A stretch of DNA of 36,367 nucleotides from Prevotellaceae bacterium (GCA_022508665.1 JAFLUT010000013.1:1-36367); one strand, 5' to 3'. Positions 26,493-36,063 are shown, numbered from the stretch's first letter. Notes: a model not told the origin generated them from the letters alone. Numbers and translations are program-made.

Positions 26493-26558
26493 AGTCCTTC
26501 ACCGGGGAGGACTCTAATCCTTTGCCGTGAAGGATTGCAGTCCTCCCAGTGAAGGACT
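26493..26558. repeat. Nested palindromic 23-base repeat (three units) between the SpmAB-like gene and the receptor gene
   Basis: Three units start at 26493, 26516 and 26539. Each is itself an inverted repeat: AGTCCT..AGGACT, AATCCTT..AAGGATT, AGTCCT..AGGACT. The whole also folds into one hairpin: AGTCCTTCAC with GTGAAGGACT (10 bp), GGAGGACT with AGTCCTCC (8 bp), AATCCTT with AAGGATT (7 bp), with only 2-3 base internal loops. No T tract follows. It sits 17 bases downstream of the stop of the SpmAB-like gene. Confidence 0.85.
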
Positions 26559-26575
26559 GAACATGCTAACGGCTG

Positions 26576-27862
26576 TTATCCGAAGAACATATACGCTATG
26601 GCAATGGCTGCTATAACGCCTGCGAGGTCGGCGAGCAGTCCGCAAGTGACTGCATGGCGTGTGTGGCGTATGCCGACAGAGCCGAAATAGACGGCGAGGA
26701 TGTAGAAAGTGGTGTCGGTCGACCCTTGGAAGATGCAGGAGAGGCGACCAGCGAAGGAGTCTGCTCCGTAGGTGGTCATGGTGTCGACCATCATGCCCCG
26801 AGCGCCCGAGCCTGAAAGGGGCTTCATGATGGCGGTTGGGAGGGCGGCAACGAAGTCGGTGTTGCCTCCGCATGCCTCGACACACCAGTTGATGCCGCTG
26901 ATGAGGATGTCCATGCCTCCGCTGGCACGGAACACGCCAATGGCAACAAGCATAGCAACAAGATATGGTATGACTCTCACGGCTGTGGAAAATCCCTCTT
27001 TTGCGCCTTCGATGAATGCCTCATACACATTGATTTTCTTGGTCGCTCCTGCTATGATGAACGAGAGCATTATGCCAAAAAGTATGACATTGGCAGCGAT
27101 AGTGCTGACCGCATCCATAGTGTCCTTGTCCAATTTGCTGAACCCCCAAATGATAGTTGCGACAAGCAAGCACAGTCCGCCAAGCGTGCCGAGGAGGACT
27201 GGTTGCAAGAGGTTTATCTTCTGATAGATGCTGACGATGACGATGCCTGCCAAAGTGGCTACGAAGGTGGCGAGGAGGATGGGGACGAAGATGTCGGTGG
27301 GTTGCGATGCGCCGAGTTGCGCACGATAGACCATTATAGACACAGGAATGATTGTCAGCCCCGAAGTATTCAGCACAAGGAACATTATCATGGGGTTGCT
27401 TGCAGTGCTGTTGCGTTTGGCTATTTTGTCAGCAGACCATCCGTGCCGTTTGCCTTCCGCTTCGTTCTGCTTCACGTTCAGTTCCTGCATGCTCTCCATT
27501 GCTTTAAGCCCCAACGGCGTAGCGGCATTGTCAAGCCCTAACATATTGGCGGCAATGTTCATAAAGATATGCCCTGTGGCAGGATGCCCCTTGGGAATGT
27601 CGGGGAAAAGCCGTGTGAACAAAGGGCTGAGGGTACGTGAAAGGGCATCGACTGCTCCGCCACGCTCGCCAATCTTCATCACCCCCATCCATAGGGATAG
27701 AACGCCAGTAAGTCCGAGGGAAATCTCAAAGGCTGTCTTGGAATTGTCGAATGTGGAACTGATGATGTCGGCAAACACGCCCGTATTGCCTGTGAAGCAC
27801 TGAACGACAGAGCATACTGCCGCCAAAAGAAAGAAGGCTATCCAAATGTAATTGAGAACCAT
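26576..27862 (-). CDS. SpmA-SpmB fusion-type nucleoside-recognition (Gate) membrane protein
   Basis: A 428-aa integral membrane protein made of two Gate/nucleoside-recognition domains. The first half has ISLGLTGVLSLWMGVMKIGE and NIAANMLGLDNAATPLGLKA, typical of SpmA. The second half has TAVRVIPYLVAMLVAIGVFR, ALPTAIMKPLSGSGARGMMV and STDTTFYILAVYFGSVGIRH, typical of SpmB. In Bacillus these are two 'spore maturation' proteins; in non-spore-formers the fused form is widespread and its substrate is unknown. ATG 27862 (MVLNYIWIAFF) starts at the first helix; the upstream 16 codons are less likely. The gene is isolated between two terminator-like hairpins. Confidence 0.88.
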   Translation of the reverse strand: MVLNYIWIAFFLLAAVCSVVQCFTGNTGVFADIISSTFDNSKTAFEISLGLTGVLSLWMGVMKIGERGGAVDALSRTLSPLFTRLFPDIPKGHPATGHIFMNIAANMLGLDNAATPLGLKAMESMQELNVKQNEAEGKRHGWSADKIAKRNSTASNPMIMFLVLNTSGLTIIPVSIMVYRAQLGASQPTDIFVPILLATFVATLAGIVIVSIYQKINLLQPVLLGTLGGLCLLVATIIWGFSKLDKDTMDAVSTIAANVILFGIMLSFIIAGATKKINVYEAFIEGAKEGFSTAVRVIPYLVAMLVAIGVFRASGGMDILISGINWCVEACGGNTDFVAALPTAIMKPLSGSGARGMMVDTMTTYGADSFAGRLSCIFQGSTDTTFYILAVYFGSVGIRHTRHAVTCGLLADLAGVIAAIAIAYMFFG

Positions 27863-27888
27863 TGGAGATGCTGGAAAGGTGTTATATA

Positions 27889-27933
27889 TAAGAAAAACGC
27901 AAGAAGGCACAAAGGATGCGACCTTCTTGCGTT
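27889..27933 (-). terminator. Terminator of the glycan-degradation operon
   Basis: A perfect 12-bp stem: AACGCAAGAAGG (27896-27907) and its complement (27922-27933) with a 14-base loop. On the minus strand it is followed by TTTTTCTTAT. It lies 14 bases after the GH27 stop. Confidence 0.9.
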
Positions 27934-27946
27934 GAAGCGTTAGAAT

Positions 27947-30511
27947 TTACTGAACAATGATTTTCTTGCCGTCCTGTATGTACAGACCTTTCGCTGGTGT
28001 CTGAACAGGTCTTCCCATAAGGTCGTAGACCTTGGCATTGCCGTTTTCGGACGTTACGCTTTTTATTGCGTCCGGGTCTTCCTCGTTGTCTCCACCGTTG
28101 TCATCGCCATCGTCGCCCTTGTTGTCGTCATCGCCATCATTGTCTGCATCGGGAATAGGATTGTCGCCCAGACGGAAGAGTTTTGCGCCGTGGCTTGGCA
28201 CTTGCGTGCTGATTGTGCCAGTGGCAGGGTCGAGGTCTTCTTTTGCCCACACGTCGTAGACAGGCACTGACTCTTCTGCGCCATAGCCGAACTGGGTGAG
28301 GTCTACGGTGAATGGCTCATTCTTGGTCACATAGAAGATGAACTCCATCGTTGTGCCTGTTGAATTAGGATTGTCGGTGTCGCAACTGGAATCATATCCG
28401 CAGAGAGCCTTGAATGTCTTGTAGGTATGGCCTTCAGGAAGGTCGTAGATGAGCGTGCAAGCACCGTTCATGCCTAAACCTGTATCGTATGCTTGACCGT
28501 CTACAACCAGTGTCTTGCCTTCCACATTCTTGTTGATATTCAGACTACCCCAATCGGCTGTGTAAGAAGTGTGTTTAAGTGTCGTGAGCGACGTCTCGTT
28601 GCCGTCTTCGTCGATAAGCACAGGGTTGATGAGGTCAGCACGGTCATAAGAGAAATCGTCGCCACCATTGGTTACTACGATTTTCAGTTGGGCTGCATTG
28701 GTCACATCTGCTTCCATCTCTTTTGACTTTGTGCCAGTGCGAGAGATAAGCCCTGAATGTGCCGCCCAATCTTCCTGCTCGTTTGTGAGCGGATTTTGGT
28801 CGAACACCATAAAGCGGATAGAGGTTGTTGAATTATTCTGGTTTATACCCGAGTCATCTGCTGCCGCCATTGCCTTGAAACGAGTGACGTCCATGTCGTC
28901 GGGGATAGTGAAGAAGATGGCGGCATTGGCATCGGTGGAGAAACCTCTGTCGTAAGTAACGCCCAGCACCTTCATCTTGCCGCCGTTGTCTACGTTCTTG
29001 TTCTCATAGACACGGTTGAAGTAGGAGTCGGTGTATTGGCGAGTCTTGTATGTTCCAGTAAGTTCTACCTCTGTTCCGTCACGAAGGATGAGCGTCGGGT
29101 TAATCCAGTCGCCATGGTCATAATTGTAGTTGTCGCCACCGTCGTCGACTACCAGCACGAGGGTCTTGCTGCCCTCTGGCCACTCGATGTCGACATCCAC
29201 TGCGTGACCAGTGGTGGTGTATGCCACAGTCTCCGACTTATAGAGAGCCTTATCGCCTACAACCCATCGTGTGTTGTCGCGTTGGAAGAGGGCGAGGTAG
29301 CGGTTGCCTGTCACGGTGTCTATTGATGTCCACACTACACGACCGTTGTCTTCGTTGTTCATCACTTGGTGTGCATCAACGGCGTATTTGTGCATGCGGT
29401 GGTATTCCTCGTTGTTCATCAGAGAGAGCGTGAAAGCATCGTTCTTCGTCATCTCGCCACCGAAGAAGAGAGGCGAGTGGCAGATGCCCCACAGTGTCAT
29501 CATCGTATATTGCTCATTCTGAGTGAGATTTGTCCATCGGCCTTTATCGGCATTAGTATAGCCTGTATCGCTTATAGTCATAGCAATCTGTCCGAGCGGC
29601 AACATGTCGCAGTCAGCGTAATTGCCGGGGCGAGCATATTTGCTCCACTCATGCGCCTCTTTGAATACGGCATCCACGTGGCTCCAGTTGTCCCACAGGT
29701 CATCCATCATACGCCACATATTGGCATTTGCCAAACACTCATCAGCGTATGTGTACTGCGTCTTGCCCGGACTGAGCGAAAGGACAATAGGTCTGCCACA
29801 CTGGTCAATCGCCTTGCGAATCATGTGTATCTCATCGGTGTAGAACGGACGCGACATGTCGTCGACCTTGATGAAGTCTACTCCCCATTCGGCATAGAGG
29901 TCTATGATGCTGTTGTAGTAGAGTTGACCGTATTCGTTGTTCTTGACAAGCAGATTGTCTTTTAGCCACGTGCATGGAGGGGTGGTGTTGGTGTATACCT
30001 GCGTCCAAGGAGTGCTTTCGCTGCCTTTCAACTTGTAAGATGAACCGACAACAGACTTTGGCACACCACGCATGATGTGAATGCCGAACTTCAAGCCCAT
30101 TTCGTGCAGTTTGTCCGCAATCGCCTTGAAACCTTCATTCTTCCCGTTGACCATAGCAGAAGGGAAGCGTGAGGGAGAAGGCAGATAGCGGCCGTACTCG
30201 TCAAACACATAGTCTTGGTCGCCTCTTTGGTTGTAGTTGCCTCCACCGAGCGATGGGTGGTTGCAGTACCAGCGAATATCTATCACGACATACTCCCAGC
30301 CGTGCTTAACAAGGTCGTTGTCCACTAAATACTTGGCATTCTGCATCACCTCCTTCTCCGTTACGGAAGAGTAGTAGCAGTCCCACGAGTTCCATCCCAT
30401 TGGCGGTGTCATCGCCCATGTGCGGAATGCGGCGATATCTTCGTCGCCTTGCGCCTTGGCAAATCCCATTGACAGCAAAGCCATCATAAGAGTTAAAGCC
30501 GTTTTCTTCAT
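27947..30511 (-). CDS. GH27 alpha-galactosidase with two NPCBM-like domains and T9SS-type tail
   Basis: A secreted retaining enzyme removing alpha-linked galactose. The signal peptide ends near AKAQG (residue 21). The catalytic barrel (about 30-400) has PPMGWNSWD (36-44), the nucleophile D217 in FIKVDD, and a candidate acid/base D271 in WRMMDDLWDNW, aligned to the human enzyme's WRNFADIDDSW. RPGNYADCDMLPLGQ matches the family's RPG..D.DML motif. After a beta domain come two related NPCBM-like carbohydrate-binding modules (about 490-620 and 650-765). The end is an Asp/Gly/Asn-rich linker (about 780-820) followed by KVYDLMGRPV...KGLYIQDGKKIIVQ, similar to T9SS C-terminal domains. At 854 aa it is much larger than bare GH27 enzymes because of these additions. 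Confidence 0.88.
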   Translation of the reverse strand: MKKTALTLMMALLSMGFAKAQGDEDIAAFRTWAMTPPMGWNSWDCYYSSVTEKEVMQNAKYLVDNDLVKHGWEYVVIDIRWYCNHPSLGGGNYNQRGDQDYVFDEYGRYLPSPSRFPSAMVNGKNEGFKAIADKLHEMGLKFGIHIMRGVPKSVVGSSYKLKGSESTPWTQVYTNTTPPCTWLKDNLLVKNNEYGQLYYNSIIDLYAEWGVDFIKVDDMSRPFYTDEIHMIRKAIDQCGRPIVLSLSPGKTQYTYADECLANANMWRMMDDLWDNWSHVDAVFKEAHEWSKYARPGNYADCDMLPLGQIAMTISDTGYTNADKGRWTNLTQNEQYTMMTLWGICHSPLFFGGEMTKNDAFTLSLMNNEEYHRMHKYAVDAHQVMNNEDNGRVVWTSIDTVTGNRYLALFQRDNTRWVVGDKALYKSETVAYTTTGHAVDVDIEWPEGSKTLVLVVDDGGDNYNYDHGDWINPTLILRDGTEVELTGTYKTRQYTDSYFNRVYENKNVDNGGKMKVLGVTYDRGFSTDANAAIFFTIPDDMDVTRFKAMAAADDSGINQNNSTTSIRFMVFDQNPLTNEQEDWAAHSGLISRTGTKSKEMEADVTNAAQLKIVVTNGGDDFSYDRADLINPVLIDEDGNETSLTTLKHTSYTADWGSLNINKNVEGKTLVVDGQAYDTGLGMNGACTLIYDLPEGHTYKTFKALCGYDSSCDTDNPNSTGTTMEFIFYVTKNEPFTVDLTQFGYGAEESVPVYDVWAKEDLDPATGTISTQVPSHGAKLFRLGDNPIPDADNDGDDDNKGDDGDDNGGDNEEDPDAIKSVTSENGNAKVYDLMGRPVQTPAKGLYIQDGKKIIVQ

Positions 30512-30554
30512 TTGTGTATTGTTGATTAAGTTAATTAGTTAGTATCACAGTTCC

Positions 30555-31628
30555 TTAATATCCAAAATATTTCTCCAAACGTTTCCGTTCCTTCTTCGTT
30601 ATCTGTATGACAGAGCCATGGCGAGGGGTGAAGTTCCCTTTCGTCGGCGTGTCCTGCACATACTCAAAGTTCTTCAAGTCGCCTTTGCAGAACTGGTAGT
30701 AACCATTGGCATAGCAGTCGTACATCAAGATGTATTCATCGCTGCCGATGAGAGGGAAGACCGACGAACCCTCCACGGGATACTGCCCGGGCTTCTGCAA
30801 GTGACGCCATTCCACAGTGTAAGGGCCTGTGAGCGACTTGCTTGTGGCGCGCATCACGCCCTGCCGAGTGCGCCAGCCGCCATCGGGGCCGTTGGGGTTT
30901 ATCACACTCCTGCCCTCGTCTTTGAAGAACAGCACATACTCTTGGTTTTTCTTGTCGTAGATGATGTCGCCATCGATGCTTGCAGTGCCGAAGTCGAGCA
31001 GCAGTTGAGGCTCGGTGATGTCGGTGAAGTCCTCGTTGGCATAACTGTAAAAGAGTTTGAAGTATGGCTGATAAAACTTCTTGCGCTCGCCAGTCTTGCG
31101 GTCAGTCTCCCAGTCGTTGGTCTCATACTCCCAGTCGTGGCGACCAATGGAGTAGTAAATCATATACTTCTGCGCTACTGGATCCCAGATTGTCTGCGGC
31201 GCCCATACGGCATGCAGGTTATCCCTGTCGAAGCCTTCGAGATGAGGGAAACGAGTGGGGAAATCTATCGCCGTGTGCTGCCAATGGATGAGGTCAGTGC
31301 TGCGCATAAGGACAAGACCGTCGTTTGACTGCCACCCTTCGCTTGAACGCATATCGGTCAGCACCATATAGAACGTCTTGCCGTCCTCCGCCCTTATGAT
31401 GTGAGGGTCGCGTATGCTTGCCTTCAGCGATATAGTGTCCGATGCCACCACAGGTTTGCCGTCGTTGAGCGAGCGGTAGTTGAAACCATCGTCGCTAATA
31501 GCGTAGCGGATTTGTTCGCCTTCGGGAGTATTGTTGGAGAAGAAGGCAAAGAGATAGGACGTGTATTTCTGCGCATTGATGCATAGGCACGCCACCAACG
31601 CAAGCATGGCTAATGATGTCCTTTTCAT
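30555..31628 (-). CDS. GH43-like five-bladed beta-propeller glycosidase, secreted
   Basis: Family GH43 and relatives act on arabinose- or xylose/galactose-containing plant glycans with inversion. The 357-aa protein has a signal peptide (MKRTSLAMLALVA, cleavage near CINAQK). Candidate catalytic acids are the base Asp in SIRDPHIIRAEDGKTFYM (about 74), the middle Asp in TASIDGDIIYDKK and the acid Glu in YPVEGSSVFPLIG. AVWAPQTIWDPVAQKYMIYY is the second-blade motif of the family. It has no T9SS tail and no binding module. It lies between the clan GH-A-like gene and the GH27 gene in one operon. ATG 31628 gives a better signal peptide than the ATG at 31637. Subfamily and substrate not assigned. Confidence 0.85.
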   Translation of the reverse strand: MKRTSLAMLALVACLCINAQKYTSYLFAFFSNNTPEGEQIRYAISDDGFNYRSLNDGKPVVASDTISLKASIRDPHIIRAEDGKTFYMVLTDMRSSEGWQSNDGLVLMRSTDLIHWQHTAIDFPTRFPHLEGFDRDNLHAVWAPQTIWDPVAQKYMIYYSIGRHDWEYETNDWETDRKTGERKKFYQPYFKLFYSYANEDFTDITEPQLLLDFGTASIDGDIIYDKKNQEYVLFFKDEGRSVINPNGPDGGWRTRQGVMRATSKSLTGPYTVEWRHLQKPGQYPVEGSSVFPLIGSDEYILMYDCYANGYYQFCKGDLKNFEYVQDTPTKGNFTPRHGSVIQITKKERKRLEKYFGY

Positions 31629-31641
31629 AGTAGGCATGCGT

Positions 31642-34572
31642 TTATTTGTTCAGCACTTTCTTTCTCTCTTGGATGATGATGCCTTTCGCAGCCTTATTAG
31701 TCAGACGACCATTCAAGTCATACACTTTGCTGTCCTTCACATCGTCTTTCACATCGCTAATGGATGTTTCATCGCCATTATCGTCACCGTTGTCATCGCC
31801 GTTATCGTCTCCATTGTCATCACCATTGCCTTCACCGTTACCGTCTCCTTCATCATCGCCGTCATCACCACCGTCAGGCGATTCAGTATATTTATCTTCA
31901 ACATCCTTAGACACTTCCTCAGTGTCTTCCATAATGGCTACGACCTCTTCTTCTGACAGAGCATAGTTGTATACGCGGAAGTCATCCATATATCCCTTGA
32001 AATATGGGTCGGCAGTGAACATTGAACGACCAATGTAGCAGAGCGACGGCGCAATGTCTGACGGCTTGATAGTGAAGTCGCTTGCTTCGGCTACGTTCTT
32101 GCCGTTGACATACATAACGGCTTGCACCTTACCGTTTACAGGCTTTATTGTCACTGCCACATGATACCAAATGTTGGCACTGAGTTTGTTGCTGTGGCTG
32201 AGTTTCTGTTCGTCGCCTCCGTTCTTCATCACAAAACTGAGAACATTGCCGTCGTTGGAAGGCGTGAGGAACATATACTGGTCTGTGCCATTGCCAAAGT
32301 CGAAGATGCGCTGCCATTTTTCAAGGTTGGTAACTTTCACCCATGCCGCAATGGTAATTTCATCTTGATTTCCCACAGAGTATGGAAGCATTGCGTATGC
32401 TGTTCCTGTGGTGAGCGAGAGGCTGCGTGTGCCTGACTTCACTTGCGAAGAAGCAGTTATGTATGTCGCACTGCCTGAGAACGACGCATCAAGGTGGTTT
32501 GCCGTATTGTCAGCCAAAGTGCCGTCGAACTGCAACTGACACAGCAGTCCTTTCTCCGCAAGAGGCGCTGCCGGCAACGTGTTGGAATCTTTTGAGCGGT
32601 TGCCCGACAGGTCTACGGCTTTTACCTTATATATATATTCTGTGCCGGGGAGTACAGTATTGTCTATAAATGTAGTCTCTGTAATGTTGCGGCCAATAGT
32701 ATTCCACTCTGTTTCGCTTTCACTTATTACCGTGCCTCTCAACACTATGTAACTTGCCACGTCGCTGGAAGTGGAAGCGGCCCATGACAATTCCACGCTT
32801 CCTATGCGCTGCTTTGCCGTCAAGTCCTTAGGAGCAACAGGAGCAGTCGTTTCTGCTTTCGCATCCAGCGGCATAAAACGCCACATGTAACGCTTGAGCG
32901 TAGCGTCCGTAGTCTTATCCGTCGGCGCATCACGAACAATGACGTTTGTTCCCGACGCATTGTCTTGACAATAGAGGTATTTGTTCGACAAACGGCTGAT
33001 TATGTAGTAGTAACCGTCGCCAGCGTATTTGAGATACCACTGCTCTGTTTGACTATGACCTGCATCCCAACAGATGACGCCTGCGCCACTTTCCAAACTA
33101 TTATTATTAACGTTCAGATTTACTTTGGTTGAGGTTGTGGCAACATTGTCGATGAACCAATAGGATATGTCTCCGTCAGTATAACTTGGATACACGTTCC
33201 AGTGCTGAGTAGTTCCGCTTGTGAGTCGTGTAGCAGTCTGAACATTGCTTGTTCCTTTCCATGTGAGCAGCATCTTGCTCGACTGGTTCATTATCTGATA
33301 AGTGCCGTCTATCACACCGGGAGCAACATCCTCTCCCCATGTGATGTCGAACAAGCGCTCAGCGTTTTTCTGCCCCTTCTGATAGCCCGTACCGCCAGGC
33401 ACATCATAAACAAACATTCTCGTTGGACCATAGCCATTGAAGAAAACATCCTTTGTCTTAGATATGAATGCGAAAGAAGAAGAGTTTGCCTGACGTTCAG
33501 ACGAACCAAGATAGCCATGCACCTCTCCCGTCACGTCGTTACGGTAAACAGCGCCGCTTGTCCATGCGCCTCGGTTTTCTCCATACCCTATACGCACACC
33601 CTCATTTGAATCGAGGCAGAACTGACCGCGAGCCTTGCTGTCGAAGCCCCACCAGATACCGTTCTCCATGCCGTAGTTCACACCAACAATCGCTTCGCCC
33701 ACGTTGTGCAACTCATCGGCAGTAGCCACCTTGCCGTCAGCCTTAACAGTTGCAAAAAAGTCTGCGTATGTGTTGAACACACCTGCCAACTGGTGCGTGT
33801 TGCCCTCGTCAAGATACTCTTTCAGATAGTTATACCACGGCAAAGCCCTGTCGCAGTTGAGAGTATTTCCTCCACATATTCGGATGTCGTCAAAATATGG
33901 GTCTTCTTTAAGCAGTTTCGCAATCTCAAGAAAATCCTTCATCGCCTGATTTTCATTCGTTGCCTGCTCCCATACGTAGTCAGGCTCGTTGAATGGCGAC
34001 ACGCTGACAACTTCCAGTCCCTGCTCTCTCACAAATGCAACACTCGCCTTGATGAGTTTATACCACTCTCGAGGTTTGCCTCGATAGTTGGAACGACCTG
34101 TATAGTCTGTTATTTTTACGTTATCCCCTTTTTCGTTCTTTTCCTCAGGGTAATTACCTCTTTCATCTGCCTTATAGAACAAAGCCTCATGGTCACAATT
34201 GATGTTGACTTCTTTAGTTCCTGTCCGTTTAATCAAATCGCACCTCCACTTCAATTTGGTTTTCTGGCGTTCTGTAAGGGTATAAGTTCCGTCTCCATTG
34301 TCTATCACAATATCATTAGGCTGGAACGAGACACGCCCCGTGGCAAAATTGCCGTTACCGATATAGTTCACTCCACGAGCCACATTATAATCCCAGTCCC
34401 ATGCGGCATCCATGCCCCAGTTCACTCTGTATTCTTTTCCCTTATCGTTGATGTCGAAAACGATGTCGGTATCGGCTTTCTTGAAAGCCTGCATATAGTC
34501 TGCGCCTGTCTGTGCATCAACTGCTACGCTGGATGCGAGTACTGCTATGAGAGATAATAATTCTTTTTTCAT
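31642..34572 (-). CDS. Multidomain secreted glycoside hydrolase (clan GH-A-like) with binding modules and T9SS-type tail
   Basis: A 976-aa protein with signal peptide (MKKELLSLIAVLA, cleavage near VDAQT). Residues about 35-400 look like a clan GH-A barrel: SVSPFNEPDY (E196, candidate acid/base), ICGGNTLNCDRALPWYNYLK and ATADELHNVGEAIVGVNYGM with a candidate nucleophile E287. I cannot place it in a CAZy family (GH30-related is one option). Then come a beta-trefoil with QHWNVYPS and QTEQWYLKY (about 420-565), a fibronectin III domain (about 580-665), a LamG-like domain (about 675-880), a GDDN-repeat linker and a tail KVYDLNGRLT...KGIIIQERKKVLNK resembling T9SS C-terminal domains but lacking the usual last VK. 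First gene of the operon. Confidence 0.75.
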   Translation of the reverse strand: MKKELLSLIAVLASSVAVDAQTGADYMQAFKKADTDIVFDINDKGKEYRVNWGMDAAWDWDYNVARGVNYIGNGNFATGRVSFQPNDIVIDNGDGTYTLTERQKTKLKWRCDLIKRTGTKEVNINCDHEALFYKADERGNYPEEKNEKGDNVKITDYTGRSNYRGKPREWYKLIKASVAFVREQGLEVVSVSPFNEPDYVWEQATNENQAMKDFLEIAKLLKEDPYFDDIRICGGNTLNCDRALPWYNYLKEYLDEGNTHQLAGVFNTYADFFATVKADGKVATADELHNVGEAIVGVNYGMENGIWWGFDSKARGQFCLDSNEGVRIGYGENRGAWTSGAVYRNDVTGEVHGYLGSSERQANSSSFAFISKTKDVFFNGYGPTRMFVYDVPGGTGYQKGQKNAERLFDITWGEDVAPGVIDGTYQIMNQSSKMLLTWKGTSNVQTATRLTSGTTQHWNVYPSYTDGDISYWFIDNVATTSTKVNLNVNNNSLESGAGVICWDAGHSQTEQWYLKYAGDGYYYIISRLSNKYLYCQDNASGTNVIVRDAPTDKTTDATLKRYMWRFMPLDAKAETTAPVAPKDLTAKQRIGSVELSWAASTSSDVASYIVLRGTVISESETEWNTIGRNITETTFIDNTVLPGTEYIYKVKAVDLSGNRSKDSNTLPAAPLAEKGLLCQLQFDGTLADNTANHLDASFSGSATYITASSQVKSGTRSLSLTTGTAYAMLPYSVGNQDEITIAAWVKVTNLEKWQRIFDFGNGTDQYMFLTPSNDGNVLSFVMKNGGDEQKLSHSNKLSANIWYHVAVTIKPVNGKVQAVMYVNGKNVAEASDFTIKPSDIAPSLCYIGRSMFTADPYFKGYMDDFRVYNYALSEEEVVAIMEDTEEVSKDVEDKYTESPDGGDDGDDEGDGNGEGNGDDNGDDNGDDNGDDNGDETSISDVKDDVKDSKVYDLNGRLTNKAAKGIIIQERKKVLNK
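31772..31831. repeat. In-frame 12-base repeats coding for the GDDN linker
   Basis: Five units of 12 bases (31772, 31784, 31796, 31808, 31820) with silent third-position changes, encoding Gly-Asp-Asp-Asn on the minus strand. Repeat number could vary between strains. Confidence 0.85.
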
Positions 34573-34620
34573 TGCCTATAAATTTTTAGTTAGAAAAGAT
34601 TAGGTTAAGCATATTCGCCA

Positions 34621-34650
34621 CAAAGATAAAGAAAAAAAGCATAAAACAGA
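34621..34650 (-). promoter_or_regulatory. Promoter for the glycan-degradation operon
   Basis: A perfect -7 box TATCTTTG (34621-34628) on the minus strand. The -33 is only TCTG (34647-34650), 18 bases away. Start site about 40 bases before the ATG at 34572. No regulator gene is adjacent. Confidence 0.6.
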
Positions 34651-34732
34651 AATGTTTATGGCAAAAAAGCACCAAAAGCCACTTTTTCTGCCAAACTAAT
34701 GCCTTTATGAGTTCTTTGCAGCACAAAATGAA

Positions 34733-34763
34733 GTGGCGGAGACCTTGCTCAGACCTCCGCCAC
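34733..34763 (-). terminator. Terminator of tyrS
   Basis: A 9-bp GC-rich stem, GTGGCGGAG (34733-34741) with CTCCGCCAC (34755-34763), loop of 13 bases, four bases after the tyrS stop. On the minus strand the tail is TTCATTTTG, weakly T-rich. Confidence 0.75.
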
Positions 34764-34767
34764 AACC

Positions 34768-36063
34768 TTATTTCGCTATGATAAGATAGTATTTCTTCTT
34801 GCCTTGCTGCACGAGGAGGTATTTGCTATCGAGCAGGTCAGTCGTTGCAAGCATCTGGTCGAACTGGCTGACTTTGTCCTTGTTGACGCTCACGCCACCG
34901 CCTTTCACGAGGGTTTTCAGTTCGCCCTTGCTTGGGAACACTGGGGCGAGGTCCACCGTGAGGTCGCTCAGTTTCACTCCTGCATCGAACACCGAGCGCT
35001 CTACCTCGAAGTGCGGCACTCCTGCGAACACGTCGAGCAACGTCTGCTCGTCGAGTTTCAGCAGCGACTCTTTTGTCGATTTGCCGAAGAGGATGTTGCT
35101 CGCCTCCACAGCCATGTCGTAGTCTTCCTTTGAGTGTACCATTATGGTGACTTCCTCCGCCAGTCGCTTTTGCAGCGCACGGCGACCCGGGTCAGCATCC
35201 TGCTCTGCTATGATTGCGTCGATTTCCTCTTTTTCGAGCGATGTGAAAATCTTGATGTAGCGCTTTGCGTCCTCGTCAGGCACGTTGAGCCAGAACTGGT
35301 AGAACTGGTAGGGCGATGTGCGGTTGCGGTCGAGCCACACGTTGCCGCTCTCGGTCTTTCCGAACTTCCTGCCGTCGCTCTTTGTGACGAGCGGGCATGT
35401 CAGCGCAAAGCATTCGTTGCCGTTGGTGCGGCGGATGAGTTCCGAGCCAGTAGTGATGTTTCCCCACTGGTCAGCACCTCCGAGTTGCAGTTTGCAGCCC
35501 ATGTGTTCGTTTAGATAGAGGAAGTCATATCCCTGCAACAGCTGATAGGTGAACTCTGTGAAACTCAGTCCGTCACGAGCCTCGCCGTTCAGTCGCTTCT
35601 GCACGCTCTCCTTCGCCATCATGTAGTTCACAGTGATGTGCTTGCCCACCTCGCGAGCGAAGTCGAGGAAGGTGAAGTCTTTCATCCAGTCGTAGTTGTT
35701 GACCAGTTCCGCCTTGTTGGGAGCGTCGCTGTCGAAGTCGAGGAAGCGTGCCAACTGCTCTTTGATGCACTTCACGTTGTGGCGCAAAGTATCCTCGTCA
35801 AGCAGGTTGCGCTCCTGACTCTTTCCCGAGGGGTCGCCTATCATGCCCGTGGCGCCGCCCACCAGTGCAAGCGGCTTGTGTCCGCATCGCTGAAAGTGCC
35901 TCAGCATCATCACGCCACACAAGTGTCCGATGTGGAGCGAGTCTGCCGTCGGGTCGATGCCCAAGTATGCCGTAACCTGTTCTTTCCTTAGCAATTCGTC
36001 AGTGCCGGGCATCATCTGGTGTATCATGCCGCGCCACGTGAGTTCCTGTACAAAGTCTTTCAT
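34768..36063 (-). CDS. tyrS: Tyrosyl-tRNA synthetase
   Basis: Charges tRNA-Tyr. From ATG 36063 the product is 431 aa, the bacterial TyrRS length; the frame is open to 36237, but the extra 58 residues do not resemble the family. Signatures are [11 protein letters not shown] (37-47, with HIGH at 44-47), [31 protein letters not shown] and [12 protein letters not shown] for tyrosine binding, and KFGKT (233-237) in place of KMSKS. The C-terminal S4 RNA-binding domain ends in [10 protein letters not shown]. No T-box or other leader is seen. Confidence 0.97.
   Translation of the reverse strand: MKDFVQELTWRGMIHQMMPGTDELLRKEQVTAYLGIDPTADSLHIGHLCGVMMLRHFQRCGHKPLALVGGATGMIGDPSGKSQERNLLDEDTLRHNVKCIKEQLARFLDFDSDAPNKAELVNNYDWMKDFTFLDFAREVGKHITVNYMMAKESVQKRLNGEARDGLSFTEFTYQLLQGYDFLYLNEHMGCKLQLGGADQWGNITTGSELIRRTNGNECFALTCPLVTKSDGRKFGKTESGNVWLDRNRTSPYQFYQFWLNVPDEDAKRYIKIFTSLEKEEIDAIIAEQDADPGRRALQKRLAEEVTIMVHSKEDYDMAVEASNILFGKSTKESLLKLDEQTLLDVFAGVPHFEVERSVFDAGVKLSDLTVDLAPVFPSKGELKTLVKGGGVSVNKDKVSQFDQMLATTDLLDSKYLLVQQGKKKYYLIIAK

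Noticed and set aside
31772-31831. Intergenic tandem repeat
   Set aside because: It lies inside the clan GH-A-like gene and is an in-frame 12-base repeat encoding the GDDN linker.
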